Assembly (NCBI RefSeq): GCF_017982655.1
Contig: NZ_JABXYX010000050.1
Location: 1-53,354 of the forward strand
Direction of reading: 5' to 3'
DNA length: 53,354 bases
Source of the DNA: Brasilonema sp. CT11
Lineage (GTDB): Bacteria > Cyanobacteriota > Cyanobacteriia > Cyanobacteriales > Nostocaceae
The notes under the pieces are model-generated. The model was not told the DNA's origin and did not search any database. It saw nothing but the letters and a program-made list of their open reading frames with translations. This document shows positions 16,750 through 27,082 of this stretch, piece by piece. Both the position numbers and the translations under genes were made by a program. How positions within the stretch are numbered: the stretch's first letter is position 1; each line of letters begins with the position of its first letter.

Positions 16750-17394
16750 ATGTTGACTATTGCATTGCCGAAAGGGGAACTTCTTAAAAATAGCATCCGG
16801 ATTCTGCAAGATGTGGGATTGGATTTTAGTGCTTTTTTGGATTCAAGTAACCGCCAACTTCAGATTCCTGACTCTAGTGGCAAAGCCAAAGGGTTGCTGG
16901 TGCGAGCGCAGGATGTGCCAGTATATGTAGAATATGGTCAGGCACAACTTGGTATCGTTGGATATGACGTGTTGCGCGAGAAAAAGCCGCAAGTAGCCCA
17001 CTTAGTTGACTTGCAGTTTGGTCATTGTCGAATGTCGGTGGCGGTAAAACAATTAAGTCCTTACCGTTCCGTGCTGGAGTTACCACCTCATGGTCGAGTT
17101 GCTTCAAAATATGTCAATAGTGCGCGAGAGTATTTCCACGGTTTGGATTTACCTGTGGAAATTGTACCGCTGTATGGTTCTGTGGAACTAGGTCCGATTA
17201 CAGGGATGTCAGAAGCAATTGTGGATTTGGTTTCGACAGGACGAACCTTACGCGAAAATGGTTTGGTTGAAATTGAAACTTTGTATGAAAGTACGGCAAG
17301 ATTGATTGCTCATCCTTTGAGTTATCGTTTGAATGCAGATGATTTGCTTGGATTAATAGAGCAACTGCGAGCGATCGCTTTGGCGACAGTTTAA
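16750..17394 (+). CDS. hisG: ATP phosphoribosyltransferase, short form (HisG)
   Basis: 214 aa from ATG 16750 ([12 protein letters not shown]); an in-frame GTG at 16741 adds three residues. The family signature LPKGRL-type start, [10 protein letters not shown] and the PRPP-binding loop around [18 protein letters not shown] are present. It catalyses the first step of histidine synthesis, joining ATP and PRPP. The length fits the short form, which needs HisZ as regulatory subunit; hisZ is not in this window. It stands alone, divergent from the RppA-like gene. Confidence 0.95.
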   Translation: MLTIALPKGELLKNSIRILQDVGLDFSAFLDSSNRQLQIPDSSGKAKGLLVRAQDVPVYVEYGQAQLGIVGYDVLREKKPQVAHLVDLQFGHCRMSVAVKQLSPYRSVLELPPHGRVASKYVNSAREYFHGLDLPVEIVPLYGSVELGPITGMSEAIVDLVSTGRTLRENGLVEIETLYESTARLIAHPLSYRLNADDLLGLIEQLRAIALATV

Positions 17395-17576
17395 CCTAGA
17401 TTTCTTTACCAGGTATTCATGCAGTTTTGTCATCATATCTATGCGCTTTCCATATCACATCTATCAAAAGTAGCATAAAATACAAGAAATTTGAACACAC
17501 ATTCATCCAAATAAGCTACTTTTTTAAGTCATAGAAAGCTCAAAGCATTAAATTTCAAAAAAATTAATAAAAATTT

Positions 17577-20102
17577 ATGCTTGTAATGATTGATAACGAA
17601 ACAGCAAGACTTGAGGCTCTGCGCCAATATCAAATTCTTGACACTGAACCTGAAGAAGCATACGACAATATTGCTCAGTTAGCTGCCTTGATTTGTGATG
17701 CTCCTATAGTTCTTGTCAATTTTATTGATGAAAACCGTCAGTGGTTTAAAGCAAAAATAGGTTTGGATGTGCCAGAAATGCCTCGTAGCGTCGGATTATC
17801 TTACCTTTGCCAACAGCGACGTGATGTGGTGGTCGTTTCTGATACTTGGGCTGATGAAAAGTTAGCAAAGAATTCAGTAGTTACATCCTATCCTTATATA
17901 CGGTTTTATGCGGGTATCCCCTTAATCACCCCAAAAGGAGATATGGTGGGGACTCTTTGCGTGATTGACCAAGTACCACGAAAACTGAGCCAAAAACAAG
18001 TAGAAGCACTTATGGCACTAGGTCGCCAAGTGATTAGCGAATTGGAGTTAAGGCGTAACTTGGCTGAGGTATCCCATTTTGCTGAGGAACTTAAACGCAC
18101 GAAGGAAAAACTAGCACACAGCGAAAATGTTCTCCGCACAATCATTGAGTCAGAACCAGAGTGTGTCAAATTGTTAGCCAAAGATGGCACATTACTGGAA
18201 ATGAATCCAGCTGGATTGGCAATGATTGAAGCTGATTGTCTCAATCAAGTGCAGGGAAGCTGCGTTTATCCCCTCATTGCTCCTGAGTATCGTCAAGCCT
18301 TTATAACACTTGCACAGGAGGTTTTTCAAGGCGAATCAGGAATACTGGAGTTTGAAATTATTGGTCTCAAAGGCACTCGTCGCTGGCTGGAAACCCACGC
18401 CGTTCCCCTGCGTAATTCTGAGAAAGACATCATTGCTTTGTTAGCAGTGACACGGGATATCACTGAACGTAAGCAAACTGAGGCTTCCTTACAGGATCGC
18501 GAACAACATCTGAAGCTAGCATTGCAGATTGCTAAACTCGGTTCTTGGGAGCTAAATTTGAAAACAGGCGACTTCTCTTGCTCCAACCAATGCAAGGCAA
18601 ATTTTGGTTTGCCGCCTGAAATTGAGCTTTCTTATGATACGCTACAGCAACGGGTTCATCCCGAAGACCGCGCCTATAGGCAAGAAGCTGTCAGACAAGC
18701 TTTAGAGGAACGCCAAGATTATGAGGCAGAGTACCGCAATATCTGGTCTGATAATAGCATCCACTGGGTATTGGCACGAGGTACTGGAATTTATGATGCT
18801 GATGGTAATCCCACTCGCATGATTGGTGTCACGCTTGACATCACTGCTCGTAAACAAGCTGAAGAGGAATTCAAACGTCAAACCAAGCGTTCTCAACTAT
18901 TTGCCGAAATCACCCTCAAAATTCGTCAATCTTTACAAATTGAGGCAATTCTACAAACCACGGTTATTGAAGTTCAAAAACTGCTACAAGCAGACAGAGT
19001 TCTTATCTTTAGATTGTGGGGAGATGGTTCAGGAACGGTGATGCAAGAGTCAGTGTTACCTGGTTTTCCGGTTGTACTAGGACAAAATCTTCTTGATCCG
19101 TGCTTTGCGCAAGACTATCATGAATCGTATCGTCAGGGAAGAATCAGTGCGATCGCCAACATTGAAACAGCAAACATCCAACCTTGCCATAAAGAATTTC
19201 TCTCCCAATTTGCTGTCAAAGCGAACCTCGTTGTCCCAATTCTTCAAAGAGAAAACCTCTGGGGTTTACTCATTGCTCATCAGTGTGAGTGTCCCCGACA
19301 ATGGAATAATGTAGAAATTGAGTTGTTGCAACAGCTCGCAGACCAAATAGGCATTGCCCTATCTCAAGCACAACTTTTGCAACAAGAAACCCACCAACGT
19401 CAGGAACTGGCTCGTTCCAACGCCGAATTAGAACAATTTGCCTACGTTGCTTCTCATGATTTGCAAGAGCCGTTGCGAATGGTAGCAAGTTACTTGCAGC
19501 TTTTAGAGCGACGATACAAGGACAATCTCGATGCTAGGGCGAATGAGTTCATTGGTTACGCTGTAGACGGAGCACTTCGGATGCAGACACTGATCAATGA
19601 CTTGTTGAGTTATTCCCGTGTGAGCACACGTAGTCAGCCTTTTGAGCCAGCTGATTGTCGTTTTGTTGTGAATTGCGTTCTCGCAAATCTTAAAGTTGCT
19701 GTTGAAGAAAGTAACGCAGTCGTCACCTGCGATACTTTACCCGAAGTCATGGCGGATGCTACACAATTGTCGCAGTTGTTTCAAAACCTCATTGGCAATG
19801 CAATTAAGTTCCGCAGCCAACAGCCACCTCAAATCCATATTGGGATTGAACGCATAGACCAAAAGTGGCAGTTTGCAGTGCGTGATAATGGAATTGGCAT
19901 AGAGCCTCAATATTTAGAGCGCATTTTTGTTATTTTTCAGCGTTTACACACTAGAAATAAATATCCTGGTACTGGCATTGGACTTGCAATATGTAAGAAA
20001 ATTGTAGAACGCCACGGTGGAAATATCTGGGTGAAGTCACAACCGCAACATGGTACAACTTTCTTGTTTACAATTCCTGATAGAGCAGGAAACAAATTGT
20101 GA
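17577..20102 (+). CDS. GAF-PAS-PAS-GAF histidine kinase with DXCF cyanobacteriochrome signature
   Basis: 841 aa, soluble. Order: GAF (~5-165), PAS (~185-300, ending [10 protein letters not shown]), PAS (~310-425, ending [10 protein letters not shown]), second GAF (~440-605), HisKA (His627 in [11 protein letters not shown]) and HATPase ([26 protein letters not shown]). The second GAF contains DPCF (Cys509) and, 28 residues on, PCH (Cys537-His538) followed by VKANLVVPI and [10 protein letters not shown]. In DXCF cyanobacteriochromes such as TePixJ the two bilin-linking cysteines have the same context and spacing. Many relatives with these residues are not tested, so bilin binding is an inference. 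An Rcp1-like receiver follows 14 bp downstream. Confidence 0.88.
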   Translation: MLVMIDNETARLEALRQYQILDTEPEEAYDNIAQLAALICDAPIVLVNFIDENRQWFKAKIGLDVPEMPRSVGLSYLCQQRRDVVVVSDTWADEKLAKNSVVTSYPYIRFYAGIPLITPKGDMVGTLCVIDQVPRKLSQKQVEALMALGRQVISELELRRNLAEVSHFAEELKRTKEKLAHSENVLRTIIESEPECVKLLAKDGTLLEMNPAGLAMIEADCLNQVQGSCVYPLIAPEYRQAFITLAQEVFQGESGILEFEIIGLKGTRRWLETHAVPLRNSEKDIIALLAVTRDITERKQTEASLQDREQHLKLALQIAKLGSWELNLKTGDFSCSNQCKANFGLPPEIELSYDTLQQRVHPEDRAYRQEAVRQALEERQDYEAEYRNIWSDNSIHWVLARGTGIYDADGNPTRMIGVTLDITARKQAEEEFKRQTKRSQLFAEITLKIRQSLQIEAILQTTVIEVQKLLQADRVLIFRLWGDGSGTVMQESVLPGFPVVLGQNLLDPCFAQDYHESYRQGRISAIANIETANIQPCHKEFLSQFAVKANLVVPILQRENLWGLLIAHQCECPRQWNNVEIELLQQLADQIGIALSQAQLLQQETHQRQELARSNAELEQFAYVASHDLQEPLRMVASYLQLLERRYKDNLDARANEFIGYAVDGALRMQTLINDLLSYSRVSTRSQPFEPADCRFVVNCVLANLKVAVEESNAVVTCDTLPEVMADATQLSQLFQNLIGNAIKFRSQQPPQIHIGIERIDQKWQFAVRDNGIGIEPQYLERIFVIFQRLHTRNKYPGTGIGLAICKKIVERHGGNIWVKSQPQHGTTFLFTIPDRAGNKL

Positions 20103-20116
20103 GCTTTGAATGAATC

Positions 20117-20542
20117 ATGCCCATTGAAATTTTGCTAGTGGAAGACAACCCTGGCGATGTACGATTAACCGAGATAGCTCTCGAAGACAGCAAAATTTCC
20201 GTGAACTTGAATGTTGTGGTGGATGGCGTAGAAGCCATAGCATTCTTACGCAAACAGGAAAACTATACTCAGGTACCCACTCCTGGCATCATCCTGCTTG
20301 ATTTAAACCTGCCTAGAAAAGATGGAAGGGAGGTGCTAGCAGAAATTAAAGCAGATCATACCCTCAAACGTATTCCCGTAGTTGTTTTGACAACATCTAG
20401 AGCTGAGGAAGATGTCTTAAAGGCTTACAACCTCTGTGCTAACTGCTATATTAGTAAACCTGTTGATTTTGATCAGTTTGTCAAAATAGTACATTCAATA
20501 GAAAGTTTTTGGTTCACTGTTGTCAAGCTACCACCGCAGTGA
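20117..20542 (+). CDS. Single-domain response regulator, Rcp1-like
   Basis: 141 aa, receiver domain only: [18 protein letters not shown], phospho-acceptor D62 ([13 protein letters not shown]), switch [13 protein letters not shown] and lysine in [10 protein letters not shown]. The [10 protein letters not shown] start and the YN..ANCYI.KPVD block mark the Rcp1 subfamily, the partners of phytochrome-type kinases. It starts 14 bp after the GAF-PAS-GAF kinase and is probably its phosphate acceptor. There is no output domain, so it must act by protein contact or pass phosphate on. Confidence 0.9.
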   Translation: MPIEILLVEDNPGDVRLTEIALEDSKISVNLNVVVDGVEAIAFLRKQENYTQVPTPGIILLDLNLPRKDGREVLAEIKADHTLKRIPVVVLTTSRAEEDVLKAYNLCANCYISKPVDFDQFVKIVHSIESFWFTVVKLPPQ

Positions 20543-20642
20543 TGTATTTAGCTTGCAGTTACTTTCTCAGTTGAGTTGCATAGAAATAAGAGAAAAGTGT
20601 GAGGTTATAACTAAGTAACAAATGACTAATAACTAAAAAATA

Positions 20643-22883
20643 ATGAAAATTTTATTAGTAGAAGACAATCCTGGTGATGTCGTTCTTTTAGAAGAGTTTT
20701 TACAAGATGTCACTTCTGTGAAGTTCTACCTGAAGCAGGCGGAGCAACTGGACGAAGCGCTGCGCTTTTTGGAGCAAGAAAGCTTTGATGTTATTTTGTT
20801 AGATCTTTTACTTCCGGATAGTCAAGGATTAGAAACATTTATTAAAATCCATCATCAGGCACCAGTCATTCCCATTATTGTATTGACAGGTTTTAATGAT
20901 GAAACCTTGGCAATTAAAGCTATGCAGCAGGGAGCGCAAGATTATTTAGTCAAGGGACAAGTTAATGGTGACTTACTAGTGCGCTCAATGCGCTATGCTA
21001 TTGAGCGTCAGCGAACAGAAGAAGCACTGCGACAGAGTGAGGAGCGATTTCGAGTCGCCTTAAAAAATTCGCCAATTATTGTTTTTAACCAGGATAAAGA
21101 GTTACGTTACACCTGGGTTTACAATGCCAGTCTTGCCTCTACACCTGAGGAAATGATAGGCAAACAAGATTGCGATTTAATTTGTGCAGAAGATGCTGAA
21201 CGTTTCACAAGTATTAAACGTGATGTACTCACCACAGGTGTCGGAACCAGAGAGGAAGTATCTATCACAACAGCTCAAGGAAAACAATATTACGATTTAA
21301 CTGTAGAGCCATTGCACAATGAATCACAAGAAATCATAGGTATCACCGGCGCTAGCATCGATATTAGTGAACGTAAACTTGCTGAAGAACAAATTCGTCA
21401 ACAAGCGGCTTTGCTTAATGTCACCACTGATGCGATTTTTGTGCGAGATTTAAATAACTGCATTATCTTTTGGAATCAAGGTGCAGAACATCTTTACGGA
21501 TGGCAGGCTCAAGAGGCGATTGGTAAAAATGCTAATCAGCTTTTGTACAAGGAACACTCATCAGAAGTGGACGCTGCTTTTTCAATTGTTCTCAGCAAAG
21601 GAAAGTGGCAAGGCGAACTCACTAAAGTGACTAAAAATGGTAAGGAAGTTCTTGTAGCTAGCCGCTGGACTTTAGTATGTGATGAAAACGGAAAACCCAA
21701 GTCTATTCTGACTGTTGACACAGATATTACTGAGAAAAAACTTTTGGAAGCGCAATTGTTCCGCGCACAACGCTTAGAAAGTCTTGGCACTTTGGCTAGT
21801 GGTATTGCCCATGACTTGAACAATATTCTCACGCCGATTTTAGCAGTGGCTCAATTATTACCTCTAAAATTCCCTCATGTCTACGAGCAAGATAAGCACT
21901 TACTGGAAATCCTAGAAAATAGTGCCAAACGAGGAGCTGAACTCGTCAAGCAGGTTTTGTCATTCGCGCGAGGTGTGGAAGGAAAGCGCATGACTTTACA
22001 ATCCAAACACCTGATCAGGGAAGTCACAAAAATTCTTAGAGAAACGTTTCCAAAATCCATCGAAATCTACACAGAAATAGCAAAAGATTTGTGGATGGTT
22101 TCTGGAGATGGAACACAACTTCATCAGGTGCTAATGAACCTTTGTGTCAATGCTCGTGATGCTATGCCTAATGGGGGTACTTTAACTGTCTGTGCCGAGA
22201 ATTTATTTATTGATGAAAACTATGCTCAAATGCTTTTAGAGGCAAAAACTGGATCTTACATAGTCATAACTGTTTCAGATACTGGAGTTGGTATTGCTTG
22301 TAAAATCATCGATAGAATTTTCGAGCCATTTTTCACAACCAAAGAACAAGGTAAAGGAACAGGACTAGGTCTTTCCACTGTTATAGGTATTGTCAAAAGT
22401 CACGGTGGTTTTGTCAACGTGTGCAGTGAGGTGGGATCTGGTACACACTTTAAGGTTTACTTACCAGCAGTGCAGGGAACGGAAACACAACCAGTACAAG
22501 AATTAGAGGTGCTTGCAGGACATGGAGAACTTATTTTGATTGTAGATGATGAACCCTCAATTCAAGAAATTACCAAAGCTTCATTAGAAGCATACAACTA
22601 TCAAATTCTGACTGCGAGCGATGGTATTGAGGCGATCGCCGTATATGCTCAACATAAGAACAAAATTAGTGCTGTGTTGATTGATATGATGCTACCTGCG
22701 TTAGATGGTTTAACTGTCATGCGTACTTTGCAAAAAATCAATCCACAAGTTAAAATTCTTGCTACTAGTGGACTGATCTTCACCACTAAACTGGCAACAG
22801 TGGGTAATAATGTCAAATCATTTCTACCGAAGCCTTACACACTTAAGGAATTATTGCACGCTTTACAGCAAGTTCTTCAGTAG
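20643..22883 (+). CDS. Hybrid histidine kinase REC-PAS-PAS-HisKA-HATPase-REC
   Basis: 746 aa, soluble. N-terminal receiver (D54, [13 protein letters not shown]), PAS (~135-245, ending [10 protein letters not shown]), PAS (~255-370, ending [10 protein letters not shown]), HisKA with His390 in [14 protein letters not shown] (NtrB/ComP-like H-box), HATPase ([28 protein letters not shown]), and a C-terminal receiver (~635-745, [20 protein letters not shown]). Acidic pockets are present in both receivers. The receiver-first layout suggests that it takes phosphate from an upstream kinase, possibly the preceding one, and regulates its own kinase. It starts 100 bp after the Rcp1-like gene. Confidence 0.9.
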   Translation: MKILLVEDNPGDVVLLEEFLQDVTSVKFYLKQAEQLDEALRFLEQESFDVILLDLLLPDSQGLETFIKIHHQAPVIPIIVLTGFNDETLAIKAMQQGAQDYLVKGQVNGDLLVRSMRYAIERQRTEEALRQSEERFRVALKNSPIIVFNQDKELRYTWVYNASLASTPEEMIGKQDCDLICAEDAERFTSIKRDVLTTGVGTREEVSITTAQGKQYYDLTVEPLHNESQEIIGITGASIDISERKLAEEQIRQQAALLNVTTDAIFVRDLNNCIIFWNQGAEHLYGWQAQEAIGKNANQLLYKEHSSEVDAAFSIVLSKGKWQGELTKVTKNGKEVLVASRWTLVCDENGKPKSILTVDTDITEKKLLEAQLFRAQRLESLGTLASGIAHDLNNILTPILAVAQLLPLKFPHVYEQDKHLLEILENSAKRGAELVKQVLSFARGVEGKRMTLQSKHLIREVTKILRETFPKSIEIYTEIAKDLWMVSGDGTQLHQVLMNLCVNARDAMPNGGTLTVCAENLFIDENYAQMLLEAKTGSYIVITVSDTGVGIACKIIDRIFEPFFTTKEQGKGTGLGLSTVIGIVKSHGGFVNVCSEVGSGTHFKVYLPAVQGTETQPVQELEVLAGHGELILIVDDEPSIQEITKASLEAYNYQILTASDGIEAIAVYAQHKNKISAVLIDMMLPALDGLTVMRTLQKINPQVKILATSGLIFTTKLATVGNNVKSFLPKPYTLKELLHALQQVLQ

Positions 22884-22899
22884 AAATACAGACATCCGC

Positions 22900-23688
22900 T
22901 CAAAACTTAGATTCTGCTAAACCTAAATAACGCACACCTTCAGGGTTAATTTCAAAACGGCAAGGCAAAATTTCTAAACCAAGGTCAATGCCAAGCCTCA
23001 ATAATTTGCCATATACAGGATCAGTACTATCGCCAGGGGCAAATTCAGTGCAATCACTTCGGTTTATAAAGTAAAACATAACCGCACGATTTTGAGGTAA
23101 GAGTGCTGTTAATTCTCGCAAATGCTTTTGTCCTCGCGTTGTTTCTGTGTCTGGAAATAGTGCTAATTTCCCCTGCGCCCAAGTTGTATTTTTGACTTCA
23201 AGATATATAGGACAAGTATTTTTTGTTAAAAGTAATTTATCACTTTCTAAAAACAAATCGCTAGATTGAAGGTTGATGTTTGTATGTGGAAATAACAAGA
23301 AATCTACGCGACTTGATTTATTTTCTCCATAGGATACTTCCGGACGAATTTGGCTATAGTTACCCAATTCTGGAAAAAGGTATGTTTCTAAAGCTAATTT
23401 GATAATTCTGTTGGGAAGATTTGTATTTATACCTACCCATGTAGGTTCGTTGTCGTGTACCTGGATCATTTCCCAGGTATAGGGAAGTTTACGGTTAGGA
23501 TTATCACTGTAAGACAGCTGCACTGCACTACCAGGAGTACAAACTCCTGTCATTGGTCCTGTATTCGGGCAGTGGGCTGTTACAATTTCTCCAGAAGCAA
23601 GTTCAACATCGGCAAAAAATCGCTTGTAGCGTTTGAGCAAGACACCAGGATACAAGGGTGGGTAGCGGTAAAGGTAGTCGTTAGTCAT
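22900..23688 (-). CDS. sfsA: DNA/RNA nuclease SfsA family protein
   Basis: 262 aa, standard length. SfsA signatures: LLKRYKRFFADVEL near the start, AHCPNTGPMTGVC, and the nuclease-like core SRVDFLLF...YLEVKNTTWA followed by FPDTETTRGQKHLREL and FYFINRSDC. E. coli SfsA binds DNA and has nuclease activity; the biological role is unsettled. It converges on the hybrid kinase (17-bp gap) and diverges from the TPR gene. Confidence 0.95.
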   Translation of the reverse strand: MTNDYLYRYPPLYPGVLLKRYKRFFADVELASGEIVTAHCPNTGPMTGVCTPGSAVQLSYSDNPNRKLPYTWEMIQVHDNEPTWVGINTNLPNRIIKLALETYLFPELGNYSQIRPEVSYGENKSSRVDFLLFPHTNINLQSSDLFLESDKLLLTKNTCPIYLEVKNTTWAQGKLALFPDTETTRGQKHLRELTALLPQNRAVMFYFINRSDCTEFAPGDSTDPVYGKLLRLGIDLGLEILPCRFEINPEGVRYLGLAESKF

Positions 23689-23806
23689 TTGGTGATTTTT
23701 ATTAACAATTTGAAATGAGTCAACGGAAGATTTAAGTATGAAGTGTAAAGATTAAAGTATTTCACTTTTCAACCTGTATCCTGACTTCATTGTTCAAATA
23801 AACGCC

Positions 23807-25072
23807 ATGAATGACGAATTTTACAATAAAGGATTGGAAAGAGCCAAGCAAAAAGACTATGCTGAAGCCATTGAGGAATTTACCCGTGCTTTGCAGCTAG
23901 CACCTTACTTTGTCGAAGCTTACTATCAACGGGGTTTAGCATACTATGATTTAGGAGAAATGTTGAATGCTGTTTCTGACTTCACAGAAGCGCTGAAACT
24001 TAACCCTCAAAGTGTAGAGGCTCATTACTGTCGCGCCTTAGCACGACTGGCGCTGAAAAATCTGCCAGGGGCGCTTGCGGATGTAGAGCAAGCTATTCGT
24101 TTGAATGTAAATTATGCGGCTGCTTATAATTTACGGGGAATCGTGCACCGTAAACAAGGGTATATTCAAGATGCGATCGCCAGCTTTAAAAAAGCAGCAG
24201 AATTATATTTGCAACAAAACGACACAGAGAATTGTCGCCAGTGTCTAGAAAAAATTAAACAGCTTCAACCAAAGCAAAAACCTGCTTTTGTACAACCAAG
24301 TCCGATAATTGCGCCACTCAAATCCGAAAAAGAATATTTTACGCAGTTACTAGAAAAAGCAGAAAAAGGCGACACGCGCCAAGCAATGGAGGATTTAAAC
24401 TGGGCTTTGCGGGTTGATTCACAGGATGCACAAGCCTACTGCTGTCGAGGGGTGGTGCGTTGCAAGTTGGGTAACTATCGGGAGGCTATCTCTGATTTCA
24501 ACCAAGCGCTGCGACTGAATTTTGAGGATGCAATCGTCTACCGCAACCGAGGAAAAGCGCGTTCTTCTTTAGGAGATCATCAAGGGGCGATCGCTGATTT
24601 CAATCAAGCACTCCAAATGCAACCCGAAGATGCAATGCTGTATGTTGCTAGAGGCAATGCTTATCGAGTGATGGGGAATTATCTTGGTGCAATTAACGAC
24701 TATAGCCAAGCATTGCAAATAAATCCCGATGATGCAACAGCTTACTACAATCGTGGCATTGCCTACACTTGCTTAGAAGAAATGGAACGTGCTGTTGAAG
24801 ATTATCAGCGTGCAGCAAGTATGTTTTGTGAAAAAGAAGACTGGGAAAATTACCAACAAGTTTTAGATAGTCTCAAAAAAATTCACTCTCCCACTTCTAA
24901 CTCAAAAGAAGCAAAGTATAACTTGCTACGACAACGTCTGTTGAGATTGGTTGGGGGATATTGGGAAATGGCGCAAAGATTGATTGATCAAGCAAAGTAT
25001 GACTATCCTGGAATGTCTGAAGAGTGGTACTTGCAGAAAGTCATTGGTGATTGGGAACGCGATCGTGGATAA
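23807..25072 (+). CDS. Tetratricopeptide-repeat protein
   Basis: 421 aa with about nine TPR units in two blocks (~3-145 and ~180-350), for example AEAIEEFTRALQLAP, EAISDFNQALRLN, GAIADFNQALQMQPEDA and GAINDYSQALQINPDDA. A linker at ~150-180 separates the blocks, and a C-terminal segment (LLRLVGGYWEMAQRLIDQAK...EEWYLQKVIGDWERDRG) is conserved-looking but not a TPR. No signal peptide. A scaffold for protein contacts is likely; partners are unknown. It converges on the RiPP cluster across a hairpin. Confidence 0.9.
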   Translation: MNDEFYNKGLERAKQKDYAEAIEEFTRALQLAPYFVEAYYQRGLAYYDLGEMLNAVSDFTEALKLNPQSVEAHYCRALARLALKNLPGALADVEQAIRLNVNYAAAYNLRGIVHRKQGYIQDAIASFKKAAELYLQQNDTENCRQCLEKIKQLQPKQKPAFVQPSPIIAPLKSEKEYFTQLLEKAEKGDTRQAMEDLNWALRVDSQDAQAYCCRGVVRCKLGNYREAISDFNQALRLNFEDAIVYRNRGKARSSLGDHQGAIADFNQALQMQPEDAMLYVARGNAYRVMGNYLGAINDYSQALQINPDDATAYYNRGIAYTCLEEMERAVEDYQRAASMFCEKEDWENYQQVLDSLKKIHSPTSNSKEAKYNLLRQRLLRLVGGYWEMAQRLIDQAKYDYPGMSEEWYLQKVIGDWERDRG

Positions 25073-25109
25073 GTAGAGAGAGTGTTATAACTTGAAACTC
25101 TTAGTTAAC

Positions 25110-25139
25110 GGCTCAAGTTGATCGTAATCGACTTGAGCC
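25110..25139. terminator. Hairpin between TPR gene and ThiF gene
   Basis: GGCTCAAGT / ACTTGAGCC with a 12-nt loop, between two convergent genes. It probably ends one or both transcripts, and it marks the left border of the RiPP cluster. Confidence 0.55.
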
Positions 25140-25194
25140 ACGAGCCACCATAAAATATCACGAAGTAACTAGCACTTATTTGTGCTACTTATTT

Positions 25195-26211
25195 CTACCA
25201 TTCAGCAATCTTGACCAAGTTACCTTTATTAGAATTATATTGTAAAGTCGCATTCAGAGAGAGCGGCTGACTAATACTTGAAAGAAACTTGATCACATCT
25301 GAAATCATCAGAGTTCCAATCAAAGTATTGAGATATGAAATTGACGATGATACAACTGTTGAAGAATTATCATCCAGACCCTTTTCGAGTTCTTGATTGT
25401 GCTGAAGAAACTTTTCCATATGGCTCTTGTGAGTCAATAATGGACCTACAATGCCATGATAAACTCCCACACCTGAGAACATACATGGTACATTTTCTTG
25501 TATGCAATACTGTGCTATCCATGACTGAATAGTAATTGGTGGTGTGTCAGCGCAACACAAAACAAAATCTGGCTTTTCTAAGTCTTCTAAACCTGTATAT
25601 AAATCTTCGATTGAATTGATCCTGATTTTACGAGTATGGATTTTTGTATCAGAGTTTCTCCCTAAAATATAGTTGCGTAGTGCTTCAACCTTCGGTGTAC
25701 TAAGGTCAGTCTGACTAAAACAAAACTGACGGTTAAAGTTTGTTATATTCACAGTATCATCGTCGAGTAATATAAAGTTTTTAATCCCAGCAGCTACCAG
25801 ATGTTGAGCAGCTATATTTCCAGTTCCACCACAACCGATGATACAGACAGACTGTTTTGAAAGCTTTTGTTGTGCAGCATTGGGATCGTCAACGAAATCC
25901 GAAAAGAACTCTACTTGCTTCTCGAAAGGTGTTTCCTTAAATTCGTTTTTATAAAAAGGTCTTACTACACCTTTAGAATCCAATAGTGAAATAAATTTTT
26001 CAAGTCTATCCCCTGGTAGTAAAGATGCTAATGTATTAAGTTGTGTTCCTACAAGCATTTGTCTTAATGCTTGCACTACTTCTTGAGGAATATTAGATAG
26101 TACGAAAGACTGTTGACCATTGGTTAGTAATGTTTTCTGTTTTGATGGAAAAAATAAATATATACTAGGCTTCAAGGCTATTCCATCTTGGTATTTATTC
26201 AATATGTTCAT
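25195..26211 (-). CDS. E1-like ThiF/MoeB/HesA adenylyltransferase with N-terminal RRE-like domain
   Basis: 338 aa from ATG 26211 (the TTG at 26244 is less likely). Residues ~10-86 (IALKPSIYLFFP, LLTNGQQSFVLSN, then a helix-rich part to GVVRPF) resemble the PqqD-like winged-helix leader-recognition domain found in front of E1-like RiPP enzymes. The E1 core is complete for ATP use: IIGCGGTG (126-131), DDD (150-152), NFNRQ (R161), TPK (K174), CCAD (D222). The CxxC pair that usually binds zinc after GPLL is absent (GPLLTHKSHMEKF). MccB and PaaA are RiPP enzymes of this type. It is probably the tailoring enzyme for the peptide at 26855-27082; the reaction is unknown. Confidence 0.8.
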   Translation of the reverse strand: MNILNKYQDGIALKPSIYLFFPSKQKTLLTNGQQSFVLSNIPQEVVQALRQMLVGTQLNTLASLLPGDRLEKFISLLDSKGVVRPFYKNEFKETPFEKQVEFFSDFVDDPNAAQQKLSKQSVCIIGCGGTGNIAAQHLVAAGIKNFILLDDDTVNITNFNRQFCFSQTDLSTPKVEALRNYILGRNSDTKIHTRKIRINSIEDLYTGLEDLEKPDFVLCCADTPPITIQSWIAQYCIQENVPCMFSGVGVYHGIVGPLLTHKSHMEKFLQHNQELEKGLDDNSSTVVSSSISYLNTLIGTLMISDVIKFLSSISQPLSLNATLQYNSNKGNLVKIAEW

Positions 26212-26385
26212 ACTTACGCATATATGGAAAGACAAAAAATACAACTTTCACCAGAAAATTATTTTATAGTACAGCTATTTTCAGGTAAATAGACCACATT
26301 TGCCGTAGGGATACAGCATTGCTATGCCTTTATAGTGTGGTTCAAATACGTGAAAACTGCTGTAATTGCCGAGAAATAAATTTCA

Positions 26386-26432
26386 CAGATAATAGCCAAA
26401 GCCAATATAAAAATGACTTTGGCTATTATCTG
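26386..26432. terminator. 16-bp perfect hairpin between precursor and ThiF genes
   Basis: CAGATAATAGCCAAAG at 26386-26401 pairs perfectly with CTTTGGCTATTATCTG at 26417-26432 around a 15-nt loop. In the direction of transcription (-) it is followed by a T-rich run (TGAAATTTATTTC). It could stop most transcripts after the precursor, so that the enzyme is made in lower amounts. Confidence 0.6.
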
Positions 26433-26570
26433 GTAAGTTTGGCTAATGGCAGTTATGGTGACAATTCATACGGAAGTAAGAAATGGGAGTAAAGATATCG
26501 ATTATCTGACTCCCAACTCAAGCAAAAAGTGCGCTTACATAGTTGTCACAAGTATTCTTTGTGTCGTCTG

Positions 26571-26683
26571 AAACATCAATTTAATAATGCCAAGTTTATA
26601 GACTTCAGCCAGTAGATATTAGAAAAGGAAGTACTAACATCTCCATCTTCCGATTACTATTCTGAATTACTAAATTGATGTTT
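26571..26683. repeat. 113-nt element bordered by a 13-bp perfect inverted repeat
   Basis: AAACATCAATTTA at 26571-26583 and TAAATTGATGTTT at 26671-26683 close an 87-nt interior that holds a shorter GGAAG/CTTCC pairing. It lies just downstream of the precursor peptide gene. It could be a structured 3' RNA or a MITE-like insertion. Confidence 0.55.
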
Positions 26684-26854
26684 TAGAGCCGAGTCAGTAT
26701 TAGTATTTAACTCAATACTAATTTTTTGACACAAATTTTTAGAAAATTGGACAGACTACAAGCAAGTAAGTTCAGTAATGAAATTTGCAGTTAGCTTAGA
26801 TTCAGCTTGTATGTATGTTGTCAATTATTACGTGTTGAGCAATCCCTTTGGTTA

Positions 26855-27082
26855 TCAACATCTGACAGGGTATTGTCCTTTGTTGTCAATGCCATCATTA
26901 TCACCAGAGCTAAGAATTGGCGCATTAACTACTATACCATTTAGTAGACTAAGACCATCTAGTAATCCACCTTGAATCTTACCAGTTTCGTCAGCACCTA
27001 ATTCGGTGATAAAACTTTCCGGATTCTCAAAAAACAAATCAGCGTTAGCAGATTCTAGATTTCCAAAAGTAATGTGAGCCAT
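26855..27082 (-). CDS. Putative RiPP precursor peptide with double-glycine leader
   Basis: 75 aa starting at ATG 27082 with AGAGGT 9 nt upstream. The first 39 residues look like a C39-type leader: FITELGADETGKIQGG gives Leu at -12, Glu at -8, Ile at -4 and Gly-Gly at -2/-1. The predicted core is residues 40-75, beginning LLDGLSLLNGIVVNAP, passing through an Asp/Asn/Gly-rich stretch (SSGDNDGIDNKG) and ending QYPVRC with a C-terminal Cys. It lies between the PPIase and the ThiF enzyme on the same strand as the C39 exporter, which should cut after Gly39. Wide gaps on both sides suggest its own promoter. No peptide of this sequence is known to me. Confidence 0.75.
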   Translation of the reverse strand: MAHITFGNLESANADLFFENPESFITELGADETGKIQGGLLDGLSLLNGIVVNAPILSSGDNDGIDNKGQYPVRC

